The position numbers and the translations under genes are program-made. The notes under the pieces were generated by a model. The model was not told the origin of the DNA. It ran no database searches and saw only the letters and a list, made by a program, of their open reading frames with translations. Source: Campylobacteraceae bacterium (lineage in GTDB: Bacteria; Campylobacterota; Campylobacteria; Campylobacterales; Sulfurovaceae). Taken from it: a stretch of DNA of 32,900 nucleotides. Each line of letters opens with the position of its first letter. Position 1 is the stretch's first letter. The stretch lies in the NCBI GenBank assembly GCA_027065045.1, contig JAMOOX010000127.1:1-32900 (forward strand), written 5' to 3'. Positions 21,411 through 29,997 of this stretch are shown in pieces.

Positions 21411-22919
21411 ATGTCAAATATAATTAGTTACCACAATTTTATGTTTCCATTTAGGTTTGATAAGATTATAGAGTGTTTTGATGATAGACATCAATACTAT
21501 AAGAATAAAGAGTTTGATGAGAGAGTATTAATAGATAATAAGTTTAAAAAAAGTTTAGAAGATAATAATTGGAAATATAAGAAGTTTAATATAAATAATA
21601 GTTTAGACTATAATGAGATAGCTTATTATTATGACTTTGTCAAAGATAGTCTATTTAATATTAAAGATTTTGATGAAAAAGATAAAGCAACTTCATACTA
21701 TTTTACAAAAAATATCCAAGAAAATAGTAAATATATTATTAAAATATCTAAAAAAGAGTATATATTAAATCTAACCTCTATATCATTAAGAATTTTTGAT
21801 ACAGGAGTAGGAATATTATCATTTGAAACAGAGAATATTAACTATTCAGATATTAAAGATATACTTAAAATTAATGATTTTGGAAGACGAATATATCCAC
21901 AATTTTTAGGAGATAATTTTAATATAGATGCTACTCAAAATGCTTTTTTACCAGAGTATTTAGAAGTAAATGGTATAAAAGAAGATTTTAATAGGGAGTA
22001 TAAAAAACTTGATATTGAGTTAGCTAGTTTTATTACAGAAATTTTAGGAGATACATTTAGTACCCAAAAGAGTAAAAAAAATAAATATTTTATTCAGCCA
22101 TTATTAGATGATAGAATGTTTGTTTTATGTTGGTATGGTAGTGGTAAAGCTTCTAATGAAATAAAACGAAATTGGAAAGAAAATGATAATTGGTATAAAT
22201 TTGTATTTATAGATGGTGTGGAGAAAATGGTTCAAGATAATTCTATGCAAAATAAACTTATAGAACAATCAACCTATACTAGATGGAATGATTATGGCAC
22301 ATTTTATGGAATAACTAGATACTCTTTTGTATGTTTAACAGATAGGAAATTTTTTGGAACAAATATTATATCAAATCATATAAAAACCATCTATTTTCAA
22401 TTAATAATATTACTATTAGCCCAAAGAGGCTCAATTTTAAGATTTTCAGATGAGATTACAGCTATTTCAGATATTAATCAAGAGGATGAAATATCTAAAA
22501 ATATATCAGTTTTATATAAAAACTACCTAAGATTTAAAAATAAATTATATTTCAAAGAGGTAACAGCACAAGAACAAGGTATAGAACTATATGATAAAGC
22601 AAGAGAGATAATGAGAATAGATAGTGATATAACAGATTTATCAAATGAGATACTATCACTAAATAGTTATGCTTTTTTCCTTGAAGAGAGAGAAGAGAAA
22701 AAGCAAATGAATAAACTTACTAAACTTGGAACAATTTTTTTACCAGGGACATTTATTGCAGGTGTATTTGGAATGAATATTTTTCCCGAGAATTTCCTTA
22801 ATAATATAATAACTGGTTTTGTATTAGCTTTTGGGAGTATTATAGGACTAACATATTATCTTGCAAAGATTAATGATATTAGTATAAAAGATTTTTTTAC
22901 AAAGGATAAAAATGAGTAA
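21411..22919 (+). CDS. CRISPR-associated CorA-like membrane protein
   Basis: A 502-aa protein with a long soluble N-terminal region (about 1-430), a coiled-coil-like helix (EQGIELYDKAREIMRIDSDITDLSN region) and two C-terminal membrane helices (about 437-453 and 465-485) joined by the CorA signature GMN at 454-456. CorA proteins encoded in type III CRISPR loci are membrane effectors; in Bacteroides fragilis the CorA effector is activated by SAM-AMP made by Cas10. The gene leads the cmr operon and overlaps cmr1 by 8 bp, so its product is almost surely co-expressed with the interference complex. The N-terminal region is not similar by eye to housekeeping CorA and is probably the ligand sensor. 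Opening of a pore on activation is inference. Confidence 0.85.
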   Translation: MSNIISYHNFMFPFRFDKIIECFDDRHQYYKNKEFDERVLIDNKFKKSLEDNNWKYKKFNINNSLDYNEIAYYYDFVKDSLFNIKDFDEKDKATSYYFTKNIQENSKYIIKISKKEYILNLTSISLRIFDTGVGILSFETENINYSDIKDILKINDFGRRIYPQFLGDNFNIDATQNAFLPEYLEVNGIKEDFNREYKKLDIELASFITEILGDTFSTQKSKKNKYFIQPLLDDRMFVLCWYGSGKASNEIKRNWKENDNWYKFVFIDGVEKMVQDNSMQNKLIEQSTYTRWNDYGTFYGITRYSFVCLTDRKFFGTNIISNHIKTIYFQLIILLLAQRGSILRFSDEITAISDINQEDEISKNISVLYKNYLRFKNKLYFKEVTAQEQGIELYDKAREIMRIDSDITDLSNEILSLNSYAFFLEEREEKKQMNKLTKLGTIFLPGTFIAGVFGMNIFPENFLNNIITGFVLAFGSIIGLTYYLAKINDISIKDFFTKDKNE

Positions 22920-24048
22920 ATTTAAAGTAGAATTTAAACTAAAACAGCACACACCAATTATTCACTTCCAAAGTGACCAAATAGGAGCGACTTTAAGGGC
23001 TACGGAACTTAAACCTAAATTTGATAAGTTTTTGATAGAACAATTTGAAAAAGAAGAGATTAATTATGAAGAGTTTCTTATCCCTCAACAAGATAAGGCT
23101 TTGGATTATAAGGTTAAAATTGAGCCTAACATATCTCAAAATCAAGCTATAGATAAAAATAAAAATAAAAATCCTCTATTCTTTGGGAATATGGGAGATG
23201 GTAAAGATAAAAAATTTAAAAATCCTAATAAAACTTTTAAAATAGAATTTTTTAGTTTTAAACCAAAGATTATAGAAGTTATAGAAAAGTATTTTGAAGC
23301 TTTTTTAGCTAATACTAACTTTGGGACAAGACAATCAAAAGGATTTGGAAGTTTTTATATAGATAAAAAAGATTTTAATAAAACTCTAATTCCATATACA
23401 GTTTATAGCTTTTCTTCAAAAGATTGGCAAGAAAATATAGGACTTTTATATAAATTTCTAAGACAAGGGATAAATTTAACAGCAGGAATAGGTAACCCTT
23501 TTTATACCAAACCTGCTATTTTTACTTATGCCAGAAGTAAAAGTTGGGAATGGGATAAAAAAGCTATTAAAAGTGCATATTTTAGTGCTACTTTAAGTTC
23601 TCAAATATCAACACATGATAGTGATATATTAACTTATACATCAGGTACAAAATATCTATTAAGAGATTTATTTGGTCTTTCAAGTTCTCAAGAGTGGAAA
23701 AGTTATGGGAGAACGATAAAAAAAGAAGATATAAATATAGATGAAAATAATAAACCTATTATAGAGCGATTTAAATCACCTATTACTTTTAAAATAATAG
23801 ATAATACGGTATATTTTTGGGTAAATAATAGCTATAAATCTATATTAAATCAAACTTTTAATATAAAAGCTGGTAGGCTAAATAATACTCTTAATCTCTC
23901 AACCCCAAATAATGAGTTTAATTTTGAAGAGTTTTTAGATTTTGCTATTAATATCAAACTGAATACCCATATTAATAGCAGTTTTCATGATGCGGATAAA
24001 TTTCGTGATTTAAAAGAAATATTAAATAAGATAAAGGCTTCAAAATGA
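22912..24048 (+). CDS. cmr1: Type III-B CRISPR RAMP protein Cmr1
   Basis: A 378-aa RAMP-fold protein. The start (FKLKQHTPIIHFQSDQ) and the ATLRATELKPKFDKFL segment at about residues 26-41 are characteristic of Cmr1 proteins from Bacteroidota- and Campylobacterota-type systems. RQSKGFGSF at about 142-150 matches the glycine-rich RAMP loop. Cmr1 caps the 3' end of the complex and helps contact the target RNA. It overlaps corA by 8 bp and cas10 by 4 bp (ATGA). Cmr1 genes in some lineages are duplicated or fused; here it is single. Confidence 0.88.
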   Translation: MSKFKVEFKLKQHTPIIHFQSDQIGATLRATELKPKFDKFLIEQFEKEEINYEEFLIPQQDKALDYKVKIEPNISQNQAIDKNKNKNPLFFGNMGDGKDKKFKNPNKTFKIEFFSFKPKIIEVIEKYFEAFLANTNFGTRQSKGFGSFYIDKKDFNKTLIPYTVYSFSSKDWQENIGLLYKFLRQGINLTAGIGNPFYTKPAIFTYARSKSWEWDKKAIKSAYFSATLSSQISTHDSDILTYTSGTKYLLRDLFGLSSSQEWKSYGRTIKKEDINIDENNKPIIERFKSPITFKIIDNTVYFWVNNSYKSILNQTFNIKAGRLNNTLNLSTPNNEFNFEEFLDFAINIKLNTHINSSFHDADKFRDLKEILNKIKASK

Positions 24049-25322
24049 AATATATAGCACTAACAATAGGACCAATTTATAAGACACTCTCAAATGCAAA
24101 AAAACCTAAAGAGCTTTTTTCAAGTAGTTATATTTTCTCTTATATTATGAAAGAGATTATAAAAGAGTTTAGAGATAGAGAGTTTATTACTCCATATATT
24201 AAAGATGATAATGTATTTGATGATAGTGATATAGGACTCTTTCATGATAGATTTATATTTATATCACAAAGTGGAGATATAGAGAAACTTCCAAAAATTA
24301 TAGATGAAGTTTTAAATCATATTGCTACTAAATTAGAGTTAAATCTCAAAAGTATAAAAGAGTATTTACAAATTAACTATTTAGAAAAAGAGTTAGAAGA
24401 TAGTGATAACCCTATTTTAAAAATTACTCCATATCTTGATACTTTAGAGCTTTTTTATCAAACAACACAAGATATTAGTTTTGCTAATGCCCTAAGACGA
24501 AAAAAAGGGGATATAGATAACTTTCTTACAGATGGTAAAAATATTATTGATGACCTTAAAAGATTATCTTATAATAATTATTTTTGTGTAGTTCATGCTG
24601 ATGGTGATAAAATGGGTCAAGCTATCTCAAATAAAGATAATATAGAAGATGTATCAAAATTACTTTTTGAATATTGTAACTATTCACACCAAAAAATCAA
24701 AGAGTTTGGAGGACAAACTATTTTTGCTGGTGGTGATGACTTACTATTCTTTGCTCCTGTTGTTGGTAAAGATAATACAACTATATTTAATCTTTGTGAA
24801 ATTATAGGAGATGATTTTAAAAATAAATTTAAGTTAAAAGGTGGTGCTACTTTAAGTTTTGGAATTAGTGTCAATTATATTAAGTATCCTCTATATGAAG
24901 CTCTTGAAAATAGTAGAGAATTATTATTTAGTAAGGCAAAAAATGATAAAAGAAATAATATAGCCTTTAGAGTAACTAAACATAGTGGGCAATCTTTTGA
25001 AGCAGTTATTCATAAAGGAGATGATAAGGTTTATCAAAAATTCTTAGAGTTTGTAGCCATAATTACAGATGATAAAAAAGATAAAAACTTCTTACACTCA
25101 ATTCATCATAAAATAGATACTTATAAAACTACTATTAATCAAATTAAAAATAATAAAGTCAAACTTCAAAACTTTTTTGATAACTATTTTAATGAGTATG
25201 GACATCAAGATTATAAACTATTTTTTGAGACAATTGTAGATTTTATCCATAGTTCACAAGATTTAGATTTGGTTTATTCTACCCTTAGATTTATTAAATT
25301 TGTAAAAGGAGATAAAGAGTGA
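24045..25322 (+). CDS. cas10: Cas10 (Cmr2), small variant without HD nuclease domain
   Basis: A 425-aa large subunit. It begins directly with a palm domain (YIALTIGPIYKTL, SSYIFSYI). The second palm carries VVHADGDKMGQ at about 183-192 and the polymerase motif FAGGDDLLFF with GGDD at 229-232, so nucleotide cyclase or conjugase activity should be intact. There is no N-terminal HD nuclease domain and no CxxC zinc-finger pair, which explains the short length compared with the usual 700-1000 aa. Thus ssDNA cleavage by Cas10 is not expected and immunity must rely on messenger-activated effectors (CorA, CARF nuclease) and RNA cleavage by Cmr4. It overlaps cmr1 (ATGA) and the MNT gene (GTGA). Confidence 0.93.
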   Translation: MKYIALTIGPIYKTLSNAKKPKELFSSSYIFSYIMKEIIKEFRDREFITPYIKDDNVFDDSDIGLFHDRFIFISQSGDIEKLPKIIDEVLNHIATKLELNLKSIKEYLQINYLEKELEDSDNPILKITPYLDTLELFYQTTQDISFANALRRKKGDIDNFLTDGKNIIDDLKRLSYNNYFCVVHADGDKMGQAISNKDNIEDVSKLLFEYCNYSHQKIKEFGGQTIFAGGDDLLFFAPVVGKDNTTIFNLCEIIGDDFKNKFKLKGGATLSFGISVNYIKYPLYEALENSRELLFSKAKNDKRNNIAFRVTKHSGQSFEAVIHKGDDKVYQKFLEFVAIITDDKKDKNFLHSIHHKIDTYKTTINQIKNNKVKLQNFFDNYFNEYGHQDYKLFFETIVDFIHSSQDLDLVYSTLRFIKFVKGDKE

Positions 25323-25642
25323 TAAATATAGAGAATATTAAAAAAGAAATCGTTCAAAGACTTAAACCAATAAATGCAAATAAGATTATTCTCTTTGGTT
25401 CTTATGCTTATGGTACTCCAAATAAAGATAGTGATTTGGATTTATGTATTATCAAAGATAAAATAAATTCCAAAATCAAAGAAAAAAGAGAGATAAGAAA
25501 ACTTTTGAATAATATTGATATGCCTATGGATATATTAACTTTAGAAAACAATTATTATCTTTCTCATAGTGATAAAAATTGGATAAATACTCCTCTATAT
25601 GATATAAGAACTAAAGGAGATATTTTATATGAAAAAAAATGA
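25319..25642 (+). CDS. MNT-type minimal nucleotidyltransferase (antitoxin-like)
   Basis: A 107-aa protein. The MNT signature is complete: LFGSYAYG (Gly27-Ser28), DSDLDLCI (Asp39, Asp41) and a third acidic residue at Asp71 in PMDIL. It starts with GTG at 25319, overlapping the cas10 stop as GTGA, with AAAAGGAG upstream. MNT partners of HEPN toxins neutralise them by transferring AMP to the toxin. It overlaps the HEPN gene by 14 bp. Its position inside the cmr operon, between cas10 and cmr3, is unusual. Confidence 0.9.
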   Translation: MINIENIKKEIVQRLKPINANKIILFGSYAYGTPNKDSDLDLCIIKDKINSKIKEKREIRKLLNNIDMPMDILTLENNYYLSHSDKNWINTPLYDIRTKGDILYEKK

Positions 25643-26042
25643 TATAAAAAATAGTGCAGATATGTTTTTGTATAAAGCGAATATAGATTTTAATAGTGCT
25701 AGACATCTATACTCTTTATTTAATAGAGATGAGGTAGATATAGATATTGAAAAAGTCTATTTTGACCTACAACAGAGTGTTGAAAAACTACTAAAAGCAT
25801 TATTATCATATCATAAAATCAATGTACCTAAAATTCATGATATAAATAAGCTAATTAAAGATTGTATAAATAATAATATTTTGCTTATAGAAAATGTAGA
25901 ATTATTAATAGACCTTTCAGACTATGCTGTTGAGGGTAGATATGATATTATTTGTGATAATATAGAAGAAGCAGATGATTATTTTCTAAAAGTAGAAGAG
26001 TTACTACTATTTACAAAAAAATACTTAGGAGATAAAATATGA
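25629..26042 (+). CDS. HEPN-domain protein, partner of the MNT nucleotidyltransferase
   Basis: A 137-aa all-helical protein of the small HEPN family (PF05168-like): SADMFLYKANIDFNSARHLY, then YFDLQQSVEKLLKALLSYH, then KIHDINKLI, and AVEGRYDI near residue 102. The usual RNase motif RxxxxH is not plainly present; RYD stands where this subfamily often has RY(P/D). It may therefore be a regulatory or weakly active HEPN protein. Overlaps the MNT gene by 14 bp and cmr3 by 4 bp (ATGA), so it is translated as part of the Cmr operon. Confidence 0.82.
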   Translation: MKKNDIKNSADMFLYKANIDFNSARHLYSLFNRDEVDIDIEKVYFDLQQSVEKLLKALLSYHKINVPKIHDINKLIKDCINNNILLIENVELLIDLSDYAVEGRYDIICDNIEEADDYFLKVEELLLFTKKYLGDKI

Positions 26043-27085
26043 GATATTTAATTACACTTACACCATTAGAGCCATTTTTCTTTGGTGGAGATATTACATT
26101 TGGAAAATTTAAAAAACTTTTTGCAAAACTAAAGAAAATTAAGTTTACAAGTAGTCCCAAAGTATTAACCTTACGAGACTTTGAATATCATAGGATTGAG
26201 TTTTACAAGAAGTCTAAAGATGAAAATAATAGCTCTTATTTAGTCCAATCAAGATATTTTCCACAACAGAGTGCCATTTTAGGAATGATAAGAAAAGAGA
26301 TGTTAATCCAAAAAGGTTATCTTACAACCAAAAGAAAAGGCGAATGGATAGATAAAAGTCTAAAAGAAGAGGCTAAGAAATTTATAGGAGATAGTAAATT
26401 TGAGTTTGATACTAAACAAGATTTTGGAGTTTTTAAAAATATATCTCCTATCTTTTTGCTAAGAGGAGATAAGAAATTTATTAAAAAAGTAGCTATTGAT
26501 AAATATAGTGATGGATTGTTAGAAGGTTATAATCCAAAAGAGGATATTTATAATAACTTTATACCAATTGATAATGGTAAGCCTCTAAAAACAGAAGATA
26601 TTTTTAAAGAGGTAAAACAGATTGGAAACTCCAAAAATGATAAAGAGGATTCTCTATTTAAAAAAACAAGCTATATCTTAAAAGATAACTTTAAATTTGC
26701 TTTTTATATAGAGTCCGATTTTGAATTAAAAGATGCCTTTATAAACTTAGGTGGAGAGAAATCTACTTTTCAAATGAGTATTATAAAAACAGATGATACT
26801 TTAGAGTATAGAGATAAAAATGGTTATCTTACACTATTAAGTGATGCTTATATTGATATAGATATTAGAGATAATTGTGATTTTGCAATTACTAGTGAAA
26901 TATCTTTTAATTATCTACAAAATAAGTTTCAAGAAAATGGTAAAAAGATTTTTGATAAATCACCTAAAACAAGATTTTTATATGAAAAAGGCTCGGTTTT
27001 TATTAACCCAACAGATAAATTATTAGAAAACTTAAATAAACCAAATCTGCAAAAAATAGGGTTAAATATAGGAAGTTTAAAATGA
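26039..27085 (+). CDS. cmr3: Type III-B CRISPR RAMP protein Cmr3
   Basis: A 348-aa RAMP protein. The N-terminus YLITLTPLEPFFFGGDITFG is the classic Cmr3 opening, and RYFPQQSAILGMIRKEML near residue 80-97 is the conserved helix that follows. SFNYLQNK and KTRFLYEKGSVF in the last third are also family-like. Cmr3 binds the 5' handle of the crRNA together with Cas10. It overlaps the HEPN gene upstream and the putative nuclease gene downstream by 4 bp each (ATGA). Confidence 0.9.
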   Translation: MRYLITLTPLEPFFFGGDITFGKFKKLFAKLKKIKFTSSPKVLTLRDFEYHRIEFYKKSKDENNSSYLVQSRYFPQQSAILGMIRKEMLIQKGYLTTKRKGEWIDKSLKEEAKKFIGDSKFEFDTKQDFGVFKNISPIFLLRGDKKFIKKVAIDKYSDGLLEGYNPKEDIYNNFIPIDNGKPLKTEDIFKEVKQIGNSKNDKEDSLFKKTSYILKDNFKFAFYIESDFELKDAFINLGGEKSTFQMSIIKTDDTLEYRDKNGYLTLLSDAYIDIDIRDNCDFAITSEISFNYLQNKFQENGKKIFDKSPKTRFLYEKGSVFINPTDKLLENLNKPNLQKIGLNIGSLK

Positions 27086-27810
27086 GTGAATTAGATAAGA
27101 TAGAAGAGTTAGAAAAAGAGATAGAGGCTTTAAAATGTACTAAAGATAGCATTATCCCTAGCTATTCATATAGCAAAATTAGATTTTCTGATTTAAAAAA
27201 GGTTGTTACTCTCAAAAGATTATATGATAATGATATTTTTGATAAATGGTTTAATAATAATATTGATATTTCACAAAGCGATAAAGAATTTTTATCTAAT
27301 CTTATATCAAAATTCTCTTTTTTAATAGAGAGTTATAAAGAAGAAGATTTAAAAATCAAATTTATATCACCTATCTTAAACAGAGTAGATTTTTTATCAA
27401 AAGAGAAAGAGATAAGAGAGTATTATAATGAAAAAATGATATATAAAAGTGAGAAATTTATCTTCAATGGTGAGACTGATTTTATGATAGCAAAAGGTTT
27501 AGAAGAGAGCGAAAAACCATATTTCTTTATTCAAGAGTTTAAAAAATCTATCAAAAATGATGACCCAAGACCACAGCTTTTAGCAGAACTTATCTCTGCT
27601 ATTGAACTAAACGGTAATTTATCTATCAAAGGGGCTTATATAGTGGGGGCGATTTGGAATTTTGTTATTTTGGAGAAAGTAGATAAAGAGAGCTATACTT
27701 ATACCATTAGCCATAATTTTGATAGCACAAAGATAGATGAATTAGAAGATATTTACAAAAATTTAATATTTATAAAAAATGAAATTCTAGGAGAAAACAG
27801 TGAAAACTAA
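27082..27810 (+). CDS. Putative PD-(D/E)xK protein embedded in the cmr operon
   Basis: A 242-aa protein with an N-terminal charged coiled-coil-like start (about 1-20) and a helix-rich middle. A PD-(D/E)xK-type core is seen: EEDLKIKFISPIL at about 87-99, GETDFMIA (Asp133) and FFIQEFKKS (Glu152-x-Lys154), followed by a helix with PQLLAELISAIEL. This order (acidic helix, D, ExK, Q-containing helix) is the nuclease pattern seen in HsdR-N-like and similar proteins. It lies between cmr3 and cmr4 with overlaps of 4 and 11 bp. I do not recognise a named Cas family. It lacks a CARF domain, so any control must come from partners. Confidence 0.7.
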   Translation: MSELDKIEELEKEIEALKCTKDSIIPSYSYSKIRFSDLKKVVTLKRLYDNDIFDKWFNNNIDISQSDKEFLSNLISKFSFLIESYKEEDLKIKFISPILNRVDFLSKEKEIREYYNEKMIYKSEKFIFNGETDFMIAKGLEESEKPYFFIQEFKKSIKNDDPRPQLLAELISAIELNGNLSIKGAYIVGAIWNFVILEKVDKESYTYTISHNFDSTKIDELEDIYKNLIFIKNEILGENSEN

Positions 27811-28627
27811 ACTTTATACAATAGAGACATTAACAAATTTACATGTAGGTGCAGGTGATTTAAATTTTGATATAATTGATAATCAAGTCCAAAGAGATGA
27901 TATTACAGAGTTGCCAATTATTCATAGTAGTAGTCTAAAAGGTGCTTTTAGAGAGGCTTTTAGAGAAGATAATATAGAAGCTAAAAACTCTGAAAAGTAT
28001 ATATTTGGTCAAGAGAATAACTCAAATGAGACTCAAGCAGGGGCTTATAAATTCTTTGAAGCACAACTTTTAAGTCGTCCTGTAAGAAGTAATAACAGAG
28101 CATATTTTAATGCTACAAGCCCAAAAGCAGTTAAAAACTTTTTGGAAGCTATTGAAAATTTTAAAATAGAGTTTGATAATGAGTTAAAAACTAAATTAGA
28201 AGAGTTGTCAGAATTAAATCCAACAGACTCTAATCCTTTGATTTTTGAAAATATAGCAGATACTATACTTGAAGATAATACAGCTATCTATAAGAGTTTT
28301 AAGACTTCAAAACTACAAGAACTTTTAGGAGAGAATATAGCACTATTTAGTGATAAAGATTTTAAAGAGTTAGATTTACCTGTACTTGCTAGAAATCAAC
28401 TTGAGAATGGAGAGAGCAAAAACCTTTGGTATGAAGAGGTTGTACCAAAAAAATCTAAATTTTTCTTCTTTGTTGGTATGCCTGATAATTTAGATAAATC
28501 AGATAAAAAAGAGAAACTTGATGGATATAATAATAAATTTGAAAAATTATTAGAAAATCCTATTCAAATTGGTGCGAATAAATCTATTGGTTATGGATTT
28601 TGTAATATTACAAAGGTTTCAAAATGA
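27800..28627 (+). CDS. cmr4: Type III-B CRISPR RAMP nuclease Cmr4
   Basis: A 275-aa backbone subunit. The start IETLTNLHVGAG, then IIDNQVQRDDITELPIIHSS and SSLKGAFREAF, are diagnostic for Cmr4. Asp27, in IIDNQVQRD, corresponds to the catalytic aspartate that cuts target RNA at 6-nt intervals in characterised Cmr complexes, so RNA cleavage is probably retained. The C-terminus has IQIGANKSIGYGFC, the glycine-rich RAMP loop. It overlaps the putative nuclease gene by 11 bp and cmr5 by 4 bp. Confidence 0.95.
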   Translation: MKTKLYTIETLTNLHVGAGDLNFDIIDNQVQRDDITELPIIHSSSLKGAFREAFREDNIEAKNSEKYIFGQENNSNETQAGAYKFFEAQLLSRPVRSNNRAYFNATSPKAVKNFLEAIENFKIEFDNELKTKLEELSELNPTDSNPLIFENIADTILEDNTAIYKSFKTSKLQELLGENIALFSDKDFKELDLPVLARNQLENGESKNLWYEEVVPKKSKFFFFVGMPDNLDKSDKKEKLDGYNNKFEKLLENPIQIGANKSIGYGFCNITKVSK

Positions 28628-28983
28628 GTAAAAGAAGTATAGAAAAATATATTCCTAAGGCTATGGAAGTTTTAAAAGAAAACTTAGAAGGTGGTATATT
28701 CCCAAAAGAGTATAATGGATATATTTCAAGTTTTGGAGCAAGTGTAATTCAAAGTGGGCTAAAACCAACATTAGCACTCTTTGAAAATAAAAATAATACA
28801 GATAGATATAAAATAGTAGAGTTTATATTTGAAATTTTCAAAAGATATAATAATATAAATACAGAAGAGATTTTATTAATAAACTATGTTATAAATAATA
28901 ATAAAGATAATCTAAAAAAAGAGATTTTAGATATATCAATTGCTCTTAAATTAACTTTAAGAACTTTTAAAAAGGGGAACTAA
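28624..28983 (+). CDS. cmr5: Type III-B CRISPR small subunit Cmr5
   Basis: A 119-aa helical protein with SIEKYIPKAMEVLKENL at the start, YISSFGASVIQSGLKPTLALF in the middle and a helical C-terminus, the usual Cmr5 pattern (YIP, FGA, SGL.PTLAF). It forms the inner filament next to Cmr4. Overlaps cmr4 by ATGA and directly abuts cmr6. Confidence 0.92.
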   Translation: MSKRSIEKYIPKAMEVLKENLEGGIFPKEYNGYISSFGASVIQSGLKPTLALFENKNNTDRYKIVEFIFEIFKRYNNINTEEILLINYVINNNKDNLKKEILDISIALKLTLRTFKKGN

Positions 28984-29994
28984 ATGAGTAATTTAGGTTG
29001 GCAATTTTATAAGGGATATTTTAGAGATATTAATTGGAATAATATAGATGAAACAGCTATATCAAAAAAAGTAGATGATATTATAAATAGTCCTATCACA
29101 ATAGAGGCAAGTGAGCCTTTAGGAAATATCCACTTTAAAGCCTCTACAACCTACCCTGGGTTAATTTTGGGTAGTGGCTATCTTCATGAATTACCATCAA
29201 TTAAGGGTCAAGCAATATTAGGCTTTGATTTTGATTATACTTCAGGATTGCCTATTATTAGAGGAAGTAGTATCAAAGGTGTATTACGAAGTGCTTTTAA
29301 ACATCAAGATTATATTAAAGATTTGCTTTCAAAACAAAAAATAGAAGTTAAAAAACTAGAATTAGAAATATTTGGTCAAGATAATGATAGTAATCAAGTA
29401 TTACAAGGCAAAGATATATTTTTTGATGCTACAATTATCCATGGTGACAGAATTTTAGAAGATGATTATCTTGCACCTCATGGAGATAATCCACTTAAAA
29501 ATCCAACTCCATTAAGATTTATAAAAGTTGCACCAAATATAACTTTTAGATTTAATTTTCAATTAAGTGATGGGATTATCTCAAAAAAAGAGAAAGCTTT
29601 ACTGTTTGGACAAATTTTATATGATTTAGGAGTTGGGGCAAAAACAAATGTAGGATATGGTAAATTTAATGATAGACTTACAAAAGATAGATTAGAAGAT
29701 CAACTTAAAAAGAATGAAAAAGAAGAGCAAGAAAAAAAAGATGCTAAAGAGAAGATAATAGAAGATGAAAAAAATGCTAAGAAACTAGCCTCTATGTCTC
29801 CAATAGATGCTTTAAAAGAGCAAATTAAAAGTTTATCAGATAATAAAGATATATATGATTTATTAGTTGAAAAAAAGATAAAAGATAAAGATTTAGAGAA
29901 GTTTGTATTAGCTCAAATTGGAGCAAAACCAATAAGAAATAGACCAGCAAGAAGGAGATGGGCAATTAAAATTTATGAATTTTTTGGATTATAA
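28984..29994 (+). CDS. cmr6: Type III-B CRISPR RAMP protein Cmr6 with C-terminal extension
   Basis: A 336-aa protein. The RAMP core has GLILGSGYLHELP, GFDFDYTSGLPIIRGSSIKGVLRSAF (family hallmark; residues about 79-104), FFDATIIHGDRILEDDYLAPH and GVGAKTNVGYGKF. After about residue 235 comes a Lys/Glu-rich helix and a further roughly 65-residue segment (SPIDALKEQIKSLSD to the end) which ordinary Cmr6 proteins do not need; it could be a docking module. It abuts cmr5 and is 3 bp from the RT-Cas1 gene. Confidence 0.92.
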   Translation: MSNLGWQFYKGYFRDINWNNIDETAISKKVDDIINSPITIEASEPLGNIHFKASTTYPGLILGSGYLHELPSIKGQAILGFDFDYTSGLPIIRGSSIKGVLRSAFKHQDYIKDLLSKQKIEVKKLELEIFGQDNDSNQVLQGKDIFFDATIIHGDRILEDDYLAPHGDNPLKNPTPLRFIKVAPNITFRFNFQLSDGIISKKEKALLFGQILYDLGVGAKTNVGYGKFNDRLTKDRLEDQLKKNEKEEQEKKDAKEKIIEDEKNAKKLASMSPIDALKEQIKSLSDNKDIYDLLVEKKIKDKDLEKFVLAQIGAKPIRNRPARRRWAIKIYEFFGL

Positions 29995-29997
29995 CCC

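Noticed and set aside
21411-22919. Housekeeping magnesium transporter CorA
   Set aside because: The GMN motif and two C-terminal helices are there, but the large diverged N-terminal region and the 8-bp overlap with cmr1 point to the CRISPR-associated effector group.
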